Notes: generated by a model not told the origin, from the sequence alone. 64,000 bases of DNA from Leishmania infantum JPCM5 (GCF_000002875.2 NC_009413.2:355323-419322), one strand, 5' to 3'; shown: positions 21,401 to 31,500, numbered from the stretch's first letter. Numbers and translations are program-made.

Positions 21401-23615
21401 GGAACGCCTCAAGGCAGAGCAGGCAGACCTGCAGCGCGTTGCCAAGGCGACCGAGACGGAGCGAGGACGCCTAAAGGCAAACTGCACACGTCTACAGCGA
21501 TGTGAGATGCGACTAGGTGACGTCGCCGATCACAGCATCTTTGACTCCGGCGCGCTCGACGACGTGCGCATGTCCGCCGAGTACATGGCATGCCAAGGCC
21601 ACGCCGAATCGTCCGCCGATGTGTTGAACCGACGAGAGCAGCGGTACTTCTGCGCTTTTGAGAGCATGTACCGCGCCAACATCCTGGCCGAGGAGAGGAT
21701 AGAGTTTCGCAGCTTGGCCCGCAGCAACCAGCTGGAGGCTCGCGATATACAGCGGTGCGTCGAGGTGATGCGGATGCAGGAGGTGACAAGCGCGCTGCAG
21801 GCGAAGCTGAACGCGGCCTTGAGCGAGTCCAAGGCTGCCGAGTCGAGGGCAACCGCATCACAAGGGCAGGTGGAGACTCTGAGAGGTGAGCTGGAGAGCT
21901 TGCGGCGGCAGGCCCTGGAGGTGAAGGTGCAGATGGGCAGCGCCGTCGCCGCTGCCCAATTTGCGGAGGCGCAGGTGCGCCAGCTGCGGATCGAGGCCTA
22001 CGAAGCCGACGCAAAGCACCGCGATCGCGAGCAGGAGTGCCAGTCCGCCGTGATAAAGGCGCAGAGCGCCGCCACCGCTGCCGCCCACAGCCAGGACCTC
22101 CTCCACCAGCTGGCGATGCGCATGCTGCTAGCGTGCGAGGAAGAGCAGCGCAGCCTACTTGAGCACCATCAGACCAGCGAGCTCCAGTCACTGCATCTCT
22201 TGCAGATATCCGACCAGCGCGTACTGGATCGCGAGGGTGCCATCCGCAAGTGGCAGTCACTCTACCGTCGTTGCAGCGAGGGGAACACGTCGACAAGGGT
22301 AAAGGACGACGCCGCGCGGCAGCGACTCACGGACGAGGAGGCTCAGCGCTTGCGCAATCTCCAGCACGAGGGCGATGTGCTCGCACGCAGAGAGGATTGC
22401 CTAGCCGCAGAGCGGGAGCGGGTTGAGCAACGTGTGCTCGACTTTGAGAGCTACCAGCGCGCACAGATGACGGAGCTGTCGCGGCAGGAGCAAGAGGTGA
22501 AGGGGTACTTGCTGGAACTGGAAGAGATGGATCAGCGCAAGATGCGCGAGTACGCCGAGCGCGAGCAGCGCCTCGTGGAGATGGCGGAACACCTCAAGAT
22601 GCGGCAGGCCCGTATTAACACCAACGCTCAAGACCTGTTTCAGTCTCTGCTTCAGCGATCCGCGGAGCAGCAGTCGGCGCTGGCAGAGGCGCACGAGGAG
22701 CTCGAGCGCGTTAGTTTGCAGCGTACCAAGTACATGGCGCGGGAGAGGCAGCTCATTGAGCAGGCACGGCACGGCAACGCGGATGCCATGCAGCAGCTGG
22801 TGAAACTGCACGAGGAGTACGTCGAGTCGGAGAAACATCAGCTAAAGCGACGAGCTCGCAGGCTGGAGGAGGAGGAGGCGCACAACAAGCAGCGTCTGGC
22901 TGAGCAAGAGGCGGAGATTCACCGCTACCTGCTCGATATCGAGGCGGAGGATGTTCGCCGCAACGCGCTCTCACACCAAGGCCAGGAGCTGATGCGGAAG
23001 GCCGAGGAGCGTCTGTCCAAGGCGCAGTTTAAGGAGGCTGCGTTGCGCGACCTGGCCCGCCAAATCCACCTCGAGGCTATGGAGTCAGAGGAGCAGGCGC
23101 GCGCAATGGAGACAACGCTGAGGCGAAAGGAAAAGTCCGCTCGCGAGAAGCTCAAGCACCGAAAGGTGGAGCTGGAGCAGCTGCAGCGTGCAGCCAGCAG
23201 CGCCGCCGAGTACAATGAGCAGACGCTGCTGGACATGGAGGCGGACTTGTTGGCGATTGTGAACAAGAACAAAAATGCCGAGCATGTCATCAAGACACGC
23301 GAGGCGGAAATCGAGCGGCAGAAGATGTACTACATGGAACTCTCCAAGATGTTGGCTGAGCGCGATGAGATGCTCAGGAAGGAGCACGCGCTGCGCCTAT
23401 GCGGCAAGAAGAACGCCGGCTCGTTGGCTAAGGACCTACTCGATGTCAACGACGCTCTGCGCAAGCAGGTGTTGACGTGGAAGCAGAAGTTCGACGTCCT
23501 TCTTTCGGAGGGCAAGATCGAGTGCGAGAAGTGCTCGTGGAAGAACAAGCGAGACACATCAATGTGCATGTGCTGTGGGCACGCAGGCTTGCTAGACTTG
23601 TCGCAGACGTGTTGA
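18423..23615 (+). CDS. Kinesin with N-terminal motor, very long coiled coil and C-terminal RanBP2-type zinc finger
   Basis: 1730 residues from the ATG at 18423; the frame runs 42 codons further up to a TTG through a TG-rich spacer, which is not a credible start. The motor domain (about 90-450) is complete: strand KVRVAVRCRP, P-loop GQTGSGKT at 182-189, switch I NDRSSRSH at 306-313, switch II DLAGSER at 347-353, and PYRDSVLTKLLRDAFGGNS. It should therefore be an active microtubule motor. About 1150 residues of Glu/Arg/Gln-rich heptad sequence follow, interrupted near 1055-1110 by a non-helical stretch. The last 30 residues carry C-x2-C-x3-N-x6-C-x2-C (Cys1701, Cys1704, Asn1708, Cys1715, Cys1718), the RanBP2-type zinc-finger spacing, though without the usual Trp before the first Cys. 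No 39-residue K39-type tandem repeat is obvious. Subfamily and cargo are unknown. Confidence 0.95.
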   Translation: MLPRELARSPHMSSGGSAMTQPKRPTGPPGTRPMSAASPLITLSQNQLPLRSSTPLPPRSGVSSTMASRPSCSISGSFQPTPSILGAQEEKVRVAVRCRPPNAAHGEHSDDIIVSMNPSANEVYLLDQEAAPWRLDMPLWSCSGVALDGSHAVSQAGVYEAVGRPLLQHALDGYNSTLMAYGQTGSGKTYTMMGDHRDNEGGEGAGIIPRMCRDLFHELNNRSFTAPSGERLSWEVHVRYVEVYCEKISDLLNCGASVGIREEITPQSATFALVGARRVKVTATDDLLQALAIGNKWRRTAATKLNDRSSRSHALFLIDLTEIISFTEPDGTVASAPSKSLSIRLVDLAGSERVSETGVHGQKLREVKDINLSLFTLGCVIESLSDPKRRGIKPPYRDSVLTKLLRDAFGGNSKTTMVCTISPCEAQRLQTVQTLHYAAKARRVLNKPRVKEDPSAMELRRANEELVALRRQLDEAQRNGNHYESIEAELREANMRLRREQKEARLRKQVMERREAELAARMRELEDQREAYEAQMQALEAEAERARAQQEKREEELRRAHEMATKYARDRLKEMEEQCVSAEAALRSREEELVKKQRAIEEKMRAAEASSRCRIDELQRQQKDMENALKEKERLTSMHEREMRHKYKQAEENLRAMEKRNFQMEEEWAAKVRALEATAKQREEDVAQRIREAQGAQCKAEAAVRRKEEELQRRWIQVDNEARQLQSEVAAKEAELKRRVQEANRSTEQREEDLNERLRKAEYELSRRERETAQKLLEVEALQQATELQSETTRAKERTMKEAHNVRTESLEALEAQLQQRQEELRKQFDEVMQMKRAWNAQHAEQRQKLQAEHEAALQAVKQWETDVSQREMELRRQNDELAGKLRAQEMQLEKQQMMLLADKNEFETAMQRERRAMLRTREEMQLAQDRNDVDCKMRQDKLREWETELRDRRAEMEATQREREAALRQKEMALVALQDAAMAKEVELYQAQERLKAEQADLQRVAKATETERGRLKANCTRLQRCEMRLGDVADHSIFDSGALDDVRMSAEYMACQGHAESSADVLNRREQRYFCAFESMYRANILAEERIEFRSLARSNQLEARDIQRCVEVMRMQEVTSALQAKLNAALSESKAAESRATASQGQVETLRGELESLRRQALEVKVQMGSAVAAAQFAEAQVRQLRIEAYEADAKHRDREQECQSAVIKAQSAATAAAHSQDLLHQLAMRMLLACEEEQRSLLEHHQTSELQSLHLLQISDQRVLDREGAIRKWQSLYRRCSEGNTSTRVKDDAARQRLTDEEAQRLRNLQHEGDVLARREDCLAAERERVEQRVLDFESYQRAQMTELSRQEQEVKGYLLELEEMDQRKMREYAEREQRLVEMAEHLKMRQARINTNAQDLFQSLLQRSAEQQSALAEAHEELERVSLQRTKYMARERQLIEQARHGNADAMQQLVKLHEEYVESEKHQLKRRARRLEEEEAHNKQRLAEQEAEIHRYLLDIEAEDVRRNALSHQGQELMRKAEERLSKAQFKEAALRDLARQIHLEAMESEEQARAMETTLRRKEKSAREKLKHRKVELEQLQRAASSAAEYNEQTLLDMEADLLAIVNKNKNAEHVIKTREAEIERQKMYYMELSKMLAERDEMLRKEHALRLCGKKNAGSLAKDLLDVNDALRKQVLTWKQKFDVLLSEGKIECEKCSWKNKRDTSMCMCCGHAGLLDLSQTC

Positions 23616-25707
23616 TGCGATTGTGTTTTCTGCTCGTTTCCGAAACGTATACTCCGCTGCCGCGCTCGCATTTGTGGCTTGTGGATCCGTGTATGCTTTG
23701 AGCGCCCCCCTACCGTTAGCGCTTCCGTCATCACATCGCTCGACTAACCATAGAGCAGACACACACAACCATGGTGCAAATACGGAGGGAGAGGGGTGAG
23801 GGAGAATCAAGCTCCCTGACGTCCTCTGCACCTTCACATGTGTCGCTGACACCTTTGTCCCTGCTGGGTATAGAGATTAGATGGTGCGTTGGGGTTTCAG
23901 TTTGCGTGTCTGTGAACAATGTAGGCTCTCCGCTGCGCTGCTCTACAACTATATATGTAGTCTTTCTTAGCCCTTTCTATACCTTCACGCTTCCTTGCCC
24001 GCCCTTTCTTAGCCGCTTCCGTTTTTTTTTTCTTCTTGCCTCCCTTGTCCTTCTCTCTCCTCGACTTTGGCGTTGCTTGCCGTTCAGCGACGCGGTCGCT
24101 CTCAGCCTCTCTCTCTGACTGGGCTCGTGATGCCTTTTACCCTCGCATTTGCCGCACTTCTGCATAAGCGTCCCTCTATCCTGTGTGCGTGTGTTCGCTC
24201 TAGTCCTTTCTTGGTTTTTCTGTTGCGTTGCTATGGTTGCGTCTTGCTTGCGCATCGCTTGCTGGTTCGTTGCGTTGCCTCCCTCCCTCTCTCTCCTTGT
24301 CTGAGATGCGTGTGGGCGCGCTTGTCGATCGTCAGGTTTTGGCTCAAGGATGACAGCTCTAGAAGCATGAGAGGTCGTCCTTTTGCACTTCCTTGATGAG
24401 GGCATGCGCTGCTGTCCGCATGTTTGCACGCGCAGGAGCAGGGGCGGGCTCGATGAATGGCATCGATTAGTGTGTGGCGCGCTTCATCCCTCTTTTCTTC
24501 CCTCCTTCATTCTTCTTTTCCTCTGCGGATTTTTGTTTCTTGTCTCCCATCCGAGGAACAGCGGGCGGTTGAAGTGCGCCACCCAGGCGCGTGCCGTTGC
24601 TCTCTCTCTCTGTGCGCCTGTCTTGCACGTTGCCTGTGGCTTTCCCTCCTTTCGCTTGTCTTCCATTCTTTTCTAGATCTGCATCCTACACCAGAGCCGA
24701 GTCTTTGTGTTTTCCCTCTTCTCCCTTTTACTGACGTGTCGATGAACCGCACTCTTGTCGCACAAAACAGATGCACACATCCCAACTACACGCACAGGCA
24801 CGGTGCTTCGTCGCGTGCGTGCGCTGCCCCGCTGCCTGCACGCTTTCCTTTCCCTCCCCAAATGCGCTTTTTCACGCACCCAGCGCTCTGGATCCATCGG
24901 CTGAGAAGTGGGAAACGTGCGAGCGACAGGGGAGAGAACGGGCCAAGCGGCACTTGCGCAGATGAGGGCATCGGCTTCTGTGCAGCTCAGTGCAGGAGTG
25001 CAGTACCCCTGCTCACATCATCCCCGCACACGCTCATGCGCGCTTCCTCTTTCCCGGTCTTTTAGACTTCTCCCCCCCCTCGCAGGCACTCCACGGTTTC
25101 GGTGAAGGGGCAGCAGGGCTGCAGAGCGAGTTTGATGCTATCGAAAGGTTTACCAGATGCCGCGCTCCGAAGGAGATGGAACTCTCTCCTCCCAGCGCGG
25201 GACATGCGACAGCACACACACACACACACATGCTGCTCTTTGCCTCTTCCTTCTTTGTTCTCCACTTCTGTTTTCTCTCTGCATTTTCTCGCACAGTGGA
25301 GAGGGACTCGGCTCACGCGGCAGCCGCGATAGCACCAGCAGCGGTGCTGCTCACTGCTGAGACGACGAGAGAGAGAGAGGGACGGCAACGTACGCGTCAC
25401 CGTGACGTATACTAGAGCACGAGCGCGTGGATTTTTCAGCAGAGAGCCGTCAACGCACAGCGAGCATACTCCTTTCCTTTACACTTCTCCTGTTGCGTCC
25501 CCCTGGTCTTTTGAGTCCTCACCTGTGCACCCACTGGCAACCACGCGACGAGGCGACCTATTCCTGATTTATGCCCACTTCTCTCTCATATCCACAGGCA
25601 GTACCAGCACCCCACAGACTCTCTACTGGTCCCCTCATCTCTCCCCACACCCTCACGTCTCGCTATTTACAGTTCGGCGTGTTGGCTGCCTAGGCGGCCC
25701 CGCCATC
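23616..25707. other. Spacer, kinesin to disordered protein gene
   Basis: No supported gene. Pyrimidine-rich over 23960-24330 and 24480-24740, with a CA tract at about 25213-25229. An open frame continues upstream of 25708 to a GTG at 25402 but has no ATG and is interrupted by the likely acceptor at 25671-25672. Confidence 0.55.
25629..25672 (+). promoter_or_regulatory. Likely trans-splice acceptor for the gene at 25708
   Basis: A long C/T-rich tract ends in TTTACAG (AG at 25671-25672), 36 bases before the ATG. Confidence 0.55.
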
Positions 25708-27351
25708 ATGCGTTGCAGCGCGTCTACGCAGCAGCTCCTCGATGAGCTCGCCGCGCGAGAGCGACGAGTCCTGCAGCAGTTGCGCGATCTCTCCGGTATG
25801 AAGGCATCTCCGATCGCACCTAGCCGGCCCTGCGCAAGTTTGCCGATGACCCCGGAGCGACTCAACGTCGCTTCAACACACCCGGCATCGTCGACACCCC
25901 TACCGCAACTGCTTCCCTCTCCTTTGTCTACCACCGAGCATGAGGAGTATCAAGTAAAGACGCCGTCGTGGCGCCAGCAGGGCAGCTGCCACCATGACGT
26001 CCACCACCCCTCGCGTGGGACTTTGGGCAACCTGGAGCGAGACCTTCAGCGACTTCAGTACCTACTGCGGCACAGTCCGCTGACGGGGACGCAGGCAGCG
26101 ATTGCGGACGCAGGCGACGAGAACGGCTCTGAGGCGACCAACGCACAACAGTCGCAGCAGCATCTCCCGATGACGCACAGAGACGACGGCGCTGCAATGG
26201 CACGTGAGAAGAGGACACGCGAAGCGCGGCGGCCCAACTTGAGTGCATCCCCGGTGACACCGGAGGTGAAGCGCGACCGACAAGAGATGGAAGCCTACTA
26301 CGCTCCACCGCCGCCCCTGACGCCTCTCCCATCGTACGCAGAGGCGTCTCTGCAGCATCCAGGCGGCGGCTCAACCTCTCCAGCGCGAGGCAGTGCGGTG
26401 CTCAGCATGGACGATGAGCCCTGCGACGAGGATGTGGCGCTCGCCAGTGACGCTCTAGCACACTTCTCTCAAGTTGCTGCGGGGTTGGTAACCAGCGGTG
26501 TAGAGAACCGGCTTAGAAGGGCGAATACGACTATGTTTCCTGGACGGTGCTCAGCAAAGACTGTAGGCGGCTTGCAAGCGAGCCCCTACCGTGAGCCAGA
26601 CGACACAGTGCCGAGAGAGGCGCACAGTCGGCAGGGCGTCACCCCTGCGGTGACCCCTTCGACTAGTGAGTGGCGACGCTCTCCGGTGCGGTGGTTTTCT
26701 TCTTCCGCCCCCACGGCGACTTCAATCTCGAAGGACGCGCCCCGACACGAGTGGTGCGAGGAGGGGGAGGAGGAGGTGACGATGCTCTGTGTGTCTGCGT
26801 TGGACGCATGGGCTGCGCATCGCTCGGCGCATTGCGTGCCTCACGGGACAGCCAATTTCGACTCGGCTTCCATTGCGACCTCTCCACCGCCGGCGAGGAC
26901 ATTTTCTCGGGCTTCACGTCCACCTCTGTCGCCATCTCGTCCCGGAGAGCTATCGGATATCCACGCAACTCCGCACCCAGCCCTGCCGAGCACCAACTCG
27001 CCCCCACACGTACCAGCGCGGTCCCCGTCTCCCTTTGCCAAAACCTGTCAACTCGCCGTTTCCACTGCCGGTCTCACCTTCCTCACACCTACCCTTGACG
27101 AGGACGGAGCTGCGCAGCCCTTCGCTGCCACATTACCGCCGCAAGCTGCAACGCCGCAAGAAACCTTGCACAGCGGTAACGACCACCACAGCAGCAGAGT
27201 ATCGACGGAGCCTCAGACTTCGTGTGTTGCATCCGCCTTGCCGAGCGGTGTCATGCGAACCACCTCGTGGTCTACTCTGAAGGCGTTCTACGCCCGACAG
27301 TCCAGCGCCGGCGCCCTAATGACACCGTCGTGGGAAGAGGGTACCCGATAG
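25708..27351 (+). CDS. Largely disordered protein of unknown function
   Basis: 547 residues starting at an ATG 36 bases after a strong pyrimidine-AG acceptor. The N-terminus (about 5-30, QQLLDELAARERRVLQQL) forms a short amphipathic, coiled-coil-like helix, and a second one lies near 104-120 (LGNLERDLQRLQYLLRHS). The rest is rich in Pro, Ser, Thr and Ala with many SP/TP pairs and little hydrophobic content, apart from a small ordered patch near 360 (TMLCVSALDAWAAH). No recognised domain. Such proteins in trypanosomatids are often cytoskeletal or basal-body components, but nothing here shows that. Retroposon copy C begins about 440 bases after the stop. Confidence 0.7.
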   Translation: MRCSASTQQLLDELAARERRVLQQLRDLSGMKASPIAPSRPCASLPMTPERLNVASTHPASSTPLPQLLPSPLSTTEHEEYQVKTPSWRQQGSCHHDVHHPSRGTLGNLERDLQRLQYLLRHSPLTGTQAAIADAGDENGSEATNAQQSQQHLPMTHRDDGAAMAREKRTREARRPNLSASPVTPEVKRDRQEMEAYYAPPPPLTPLPSYAEASLQHPGGGSTSPARGSAVLSMDDEPCDEDVALASDALAHFSQVAAGLVTSGVENRLRRANTTMFPGRCSAKTVGGLQASPYREPDDTVPREAHSRQGVTPAVTPSTSEWRRSPVRWFSSSAPTATSISKDAPRHEWCEEGEEEVTMLCVSALDAWAAHRSAHCVPHGTANFDSASIATSPPPARTFSRASRPPLSPSRPGELSDIHATPHPALPSTNSPPHVPARSPSPFAKTCQLAVSTAGLTFLTPTLDEDGAAQPFAATLPPQAATPQETLHSGNDHHSSRVSTEPQTSCVASALPSGVMRTTSWSTLKAFYARQSSAGALMTPSWEEGTR

Positions 27352-27792
27352 CTTACGAAGCGCAGATGGAGTGCAAGGGCAGCGCATGGGGGCTGGTGAT
27401 ACGGCTGCCCCTTTTCGCACTATCGAACGAGAGGGGCCCGTTACGGAAGCGGTGCCATCATCTAAAGTGCGCACTCTTCGTTACCACACGCACACCCATT
27501 TACGCCTGTAGCATCCTTGCGTGGGGTGAGGGGTGGGTGGGCATTCATAGACTGGCATAGAGACAGCTTATTCAGCTGACCTAGGAGGAGACGCACGCAC
27601 CAGAGACACAAGCATACTCGCACATATTTACACGCGTGCACCTGGCTTCGGCTCCCACACGTGCATAGGCGCGCTCGCTTTCTCACCGGCTCAACGGAAC
27701 GACTCCTGGTGCGTCGTACTGCGGCAACGTTTTTCGTTCATCATTTGCGTTTCCTGAACACATCGGCCACCTCAGTGCGCGGCATCACGCGA
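27352..27792. other. 3' flank of the disordered-protein gene
   Basis: No gene seen. This probable 3' untranslated region leads directly into retroposon copy C. Confidence 0.5.
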
Positions 27793-28299
27793 TCCGTTAC
27801 ACCCCGCGTTGTGTGTGAGGAAGGCAAGCACCCCCTGTCCCCTGCCAATGCCGAACAACCTCTGGTGGTGGCAGGGCCAAGCAGCTGTGACGTAGGGGTG
27901 GACAGGGCGATGTGTCGCTGCTGATGTCGGCGGTCAGGTCGTGGATGGCGTTGCGCCGGAGCGGCCTGCGGCAGTGAACGCACTTGCGCCATCCATCTGG
28001 TGGGCATGGTGTCGCCGCAGCTCGAGCGCATCCCCGCCCCGCGCCTCACACTGCCTGCTGGCGGGGGGAGCCTGAGCTACCCCGAGGGACGCACGAGGTG
28101 GGGACCGGCGCAATGTGAGCCGCTGTGAGGCGGCCTCCGCTTCGCAGGCCGGTAGTGTTTTGAGGCAGAGGCCATGCTCGGATGACGGAGTCGGCGCATT
28201 GCTGTAGAGCGTGTGCACGACTGCTTTGCGCCACGCGATGGGGGCCTGCGACATGCCGGGTGGAGTGTTGTCGAGCTCACGTTGTGGCGGAGAACGGAC
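27793..28299 (+). mobile_element. SIDER-like non-autonomous retroposon, copy C (5'-truncated)
   Basis: I see no difference from copy A from TCCGTTACACC (27793 against 7425) to AACGGAC, but the first ~34 bases, including the 7-bp hairpin, are missing. 5' truncation is the usual product of incomplete target-primed reverse transcription in LINE-type elements. A short, weakly A-rich sequence follows. Same + orientation and same placement downstream of a gene as copies A and B. Confidence 0.75.
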
Positions 28300-28735
28300 A
28301 CGTTGAGCAGAAAAGGCGCATAACCGAACGACGAACCTCTCGCTGCTCTTTGGTCTCCGATTTCTCTCGGCTGAGGCTCACTTCATTCTCTCCGTGGATC
28401 TCCCGACGTTTGGTTTCAGCTGCCGAACAGTGATGGAAAAGTGCGCTGACCGCCACACACCTCTTGTTTGCATGTCGACTCTCGCTTCCATACTTCCTTC
28501 ACCTCTGTCTGTTTCCTTTTCCTGGCTCGCCGGCATAGGCAGCACCATCGACAAGTTCATGTACGCGTGAAGAGGCGCAGAGTCAAGTTGCTGCGACGCA
28601 CGAGCGAAAGTTCACCGTGAGCCTCATTGGCGAAGTCTGCTGCATTCCTGCACTCTATCAAGAAAATAAGCAGGCGCACGCTTGGAACAGTAGCAGCATT
28701 ACTGACTCTGCGAGTTTGTTGCGCCCTGCCCGAGC
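28300..28735. other. Spacer upstream of the first coiled-coil gene
   Basis: No gene seen. A pyrimidine tract (about 28485-28525) with AG at 28537-28538 or 28541-28542 is a candidate splice acceptor, giving a leader of roughly 195 bases. Confidence 0.5.
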
Positions 28736-31399
28736 ATGGAGGAATTACCCGCGCCATCGCCTGCTGCGTCGACAGCGCCGACGCAGGTTAATGTAGAGTT
28801 TTCGAGCGACGACGCGCTGGTGCCGTCCCCCAAGGTGCTGATCGGCACTACCGACGAAGGTGGCCGCGCTCCTCGCAACCGCGAAAGCCGGCGCATTCAA
28901 TTCCTCGACGACGGTAAGCTCTTCGAGGGCCACTTCACCGTCCAGTCGCGCAATCTCAAGAGCATTATCCAGTATCTGGTGGACCGGCAAAGCGAGCAGG
29001 ATGTCATCATCCAAGATTTGCAGAGGCAAGTGCACGTGCTGCGCACTCGTCAACTGAAAGCCAAGCAGCGGGCGGGAGGGGATGGCGAAATGTGGCTGCG
29101 GGCTGCAGCCGCCTCCGGCAAGTCCGCCTCTGGGCGTGGTGTAGAGGACCGTGTGAAGCACATCGAGCAGTTCCTGCAGCTGTGGGGTGTGCGCCTCGGG
29201 GATGTCGCGAAGCTTGTCGAGGAGTACGGCGATCCTGTCATCACCCCCGACGCGTATACCTCGTACCTTGTGGATCTGCCCGCGTTTCGCTTCACTCGTC
29301 GCGAGACGCGTGCTTTCGTGATCAGTGCCAGCGAGCAGTCCAGCATCAGCGCCGCGGCAGCCGCAGCCAGTGACACGGCGACGCGTCGGCGCCACAACAG
29401 CAGCCCATCAAAGCGGGAAACGGGCTCGGCTGGCTCTTCCTCCGATACTGAAAGGAAGTGCGACGACGGCGCTACGGAGACAGCACTCGAGAAGGCAACT
29501 GCCGCCCTCATGAAGGCGGAGATGCTCTTGGAAGAGCTGCGCAGCATTCCGGCACGGCCACCGCCGCCATCCTCCAAGGCCCGCCGAGCCGAGGCTTCGG
29601 CACCGAATACGGACAAGGGCGGCTCTGGCGGTAGCGGCGGCGCAATAGACCACGAGGCCCGCGCAGACATCGAGGAACTCGGCGACTACGTGATACGCCG
29701 CTTCCAGGAGCTAGAGGCGCAGTCGATGATGACGGCAGCAACGGTGGCCAGGGCCGCTGCTGCGCCGCGAGCAGAGAAGGGCGGTGGCAGCAGTGTGGGC
29801 GGAGGCGGGGCCGCTGCTGCAAAGGCTGCCCCAGCGCGTCCGAAGCAAGTGCCAACGAAAAAGCCGGTCGCAAACACCGCCTTGCCCACGCCTGCGCTGG
29901 AGCCTCCTCCGTTGCCGCACATGGTTCCTGGTGAAGTGATCGACACCGTTGCCCGCGAGGACGCTGCGACGTCCCTTGACCTGCTAGAGGAGCTGGAGGT
30001 GACGATGGAGCGTCGGTTCAAGGAGGTGAACAGCGCCCTTGCGAACATTGCGCTGCGCACTGCTTCCATGGCAAGGAACAGCAGCGGTAGTGCCCCTTCT
30101 GCGGCAGAGCCTGAAAAGCAGCAGCAGCAGCGGTCCGGCTCGCCGTCGTCAAAGAGCCCGTCGAGCAAGACACGGTCGCCGTTCTCAGGCAAGCTGGCCG
30201 ACAAGAACGCTGAGCCGAAACCAGTGGTGGACGATATCGAGGCGGAGGTGGAGGAGGCCAGTGTGTCGGCGTCCGCGTCTCATGCGCCATCCTCAACATC
30301 CAAAGTGCTTCGCCCATCCAAAGGCAAATCAAAGCAGACGGCTAGCAACCCTGCTGGACCTCTCATCCCAAGCGTTGGGGTCGATCAGGCGGCCAGGGAT
30401 GAGATGGCGGCCCTCTCAGACCGAGTCGGCGACCTCGAGGAGGAGCTGCTGGAGCGGTGGCAGGCGATGGAGGAGCGGCTGCGCATCATAGGCAGAGCCG
30501 CTATGAAGCAGAGTGTGTCCAACGCCGCTGCAGGGCCGGGCGGCACAGCAGTCACGGCGGTGAACCGCGCCCCTGTTGTGGACCGCAAAGCCCGTGAGGA
30601 CGCTGCCCTTTCCCTCATGCGGCTACAGCAGCTGGAGAAGGAGCTGGCGCAGCTGAAGCGGCAGTGGGCCTCCGCAGATGCCTCCGCCAGGTCTGCCCTT
30701 GGCAACGCCGACCCGCCTGCAGGCGCAAGCAAAACGATACTCACCACGCCGGCCGTACCTATGGAGCCGAGCGCGCCGCTGCGGGACACGTATGACAGCA
30801 AAGTCACGGACCTAGAGAAGGAGGTGGCGCAGCGGATGGCGGATGTAAATGAGGCCATTGCGCAGCTAAGAGGCGGGGCCATGCGGGTCACACCCGGCCT
30901 CGACGCCGCTGTCTCGGCGGCGCGAATCACGAATGGCACTGGCCGAGTGGACGTGCTCTCCGATCTCAATACGCTGGCGTGGATTGCCTCCCTGGCACCG
31001 TCAGCGGAGAGCCTCGCAATTCTTCCAGATCAGCCGCAAACGCATCAATCAGAGGCCACTTCACCCTCCGCTTTACCGGCTCAAAACCACCTGACCTTAC
31101 GTGCAATGGACACCGATGCGCTTCCCGGCGTAGCGGCAGAGGGCCGCTTGCCAGAGGTGGACCCGTCGCGGCGTGCTGAGACGTATCAGTCGGTGCTGGC
31201 ACTCGGCTACAGCAAAAACACTGACGTGGACCTCTTCACCGCCTACCTAATGGGCGGCAGCTCCTCCGGGGCGAAGCGCACGGCTATCAGCCGCCTACGT
31301 CCTCCCGACGCGCCAACGTTTGGCACCCATCTTGTAGAGCGTGCTATGGTTGACTTGCCGGCAGACACCGCGATAGTCGCTGCCGGGGAGGCGGCCAAT
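28736..31399 (+). CDS. Coiled-coil protein with five internal repeats; first of a tandem pair, 3' end lost in assembly gap
   Basis: At least 888 residues; the frame enters the N-run at 31400 without a stop, and what follows the gap does not look coding. The N-terminal head (about 50-185) contains a helix with IIQYLV (77-82), then QFLQLWG (145-151) and YLVDLPAF (177-184). The same landmarks in the same order occur in the next gene, so the two look like tandem paralogues. The body holds five copies of a helical unit with a consensus like D-x2-AR-x-(D/E)-x3-L-x2-L-x2-LE-x-E, at nucleotides near 29644, 29936, 30373, 30571 and 30775. They are separated by Ala/Ser/Pro/Gly-rich linkers. The fifth copy has lost the AR pair. 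No known domain is recognised; a cytoskeletal or flagellar structural role is plausible but inferred. Confidence 0.85.
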
Positions 31400-31500
31400 N
31401 NNNNNNNNNNNNNNNNNNNNNNNNNNNNNNNNNNNNNNNNNNNNNNNNNNNNNNNNNNNNNNNNNNNNNNNNNNNNNNNNNNNNNNNNNNNNNNNNNNNN
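31400..31500. other. Assembly gap (101 N)
   Basis: A run of N of conventional length. It cuts the 3' end of the preceding gene; its true size is unknown. Confidence 0.99.

Noticed and set aside
19800..23400. K39-type 39-residue tandem repeats in the kinesin stalk
   Set aside because: The stalk is a long irregular coiled coil; I could not find a stable 39-residue period by eye.
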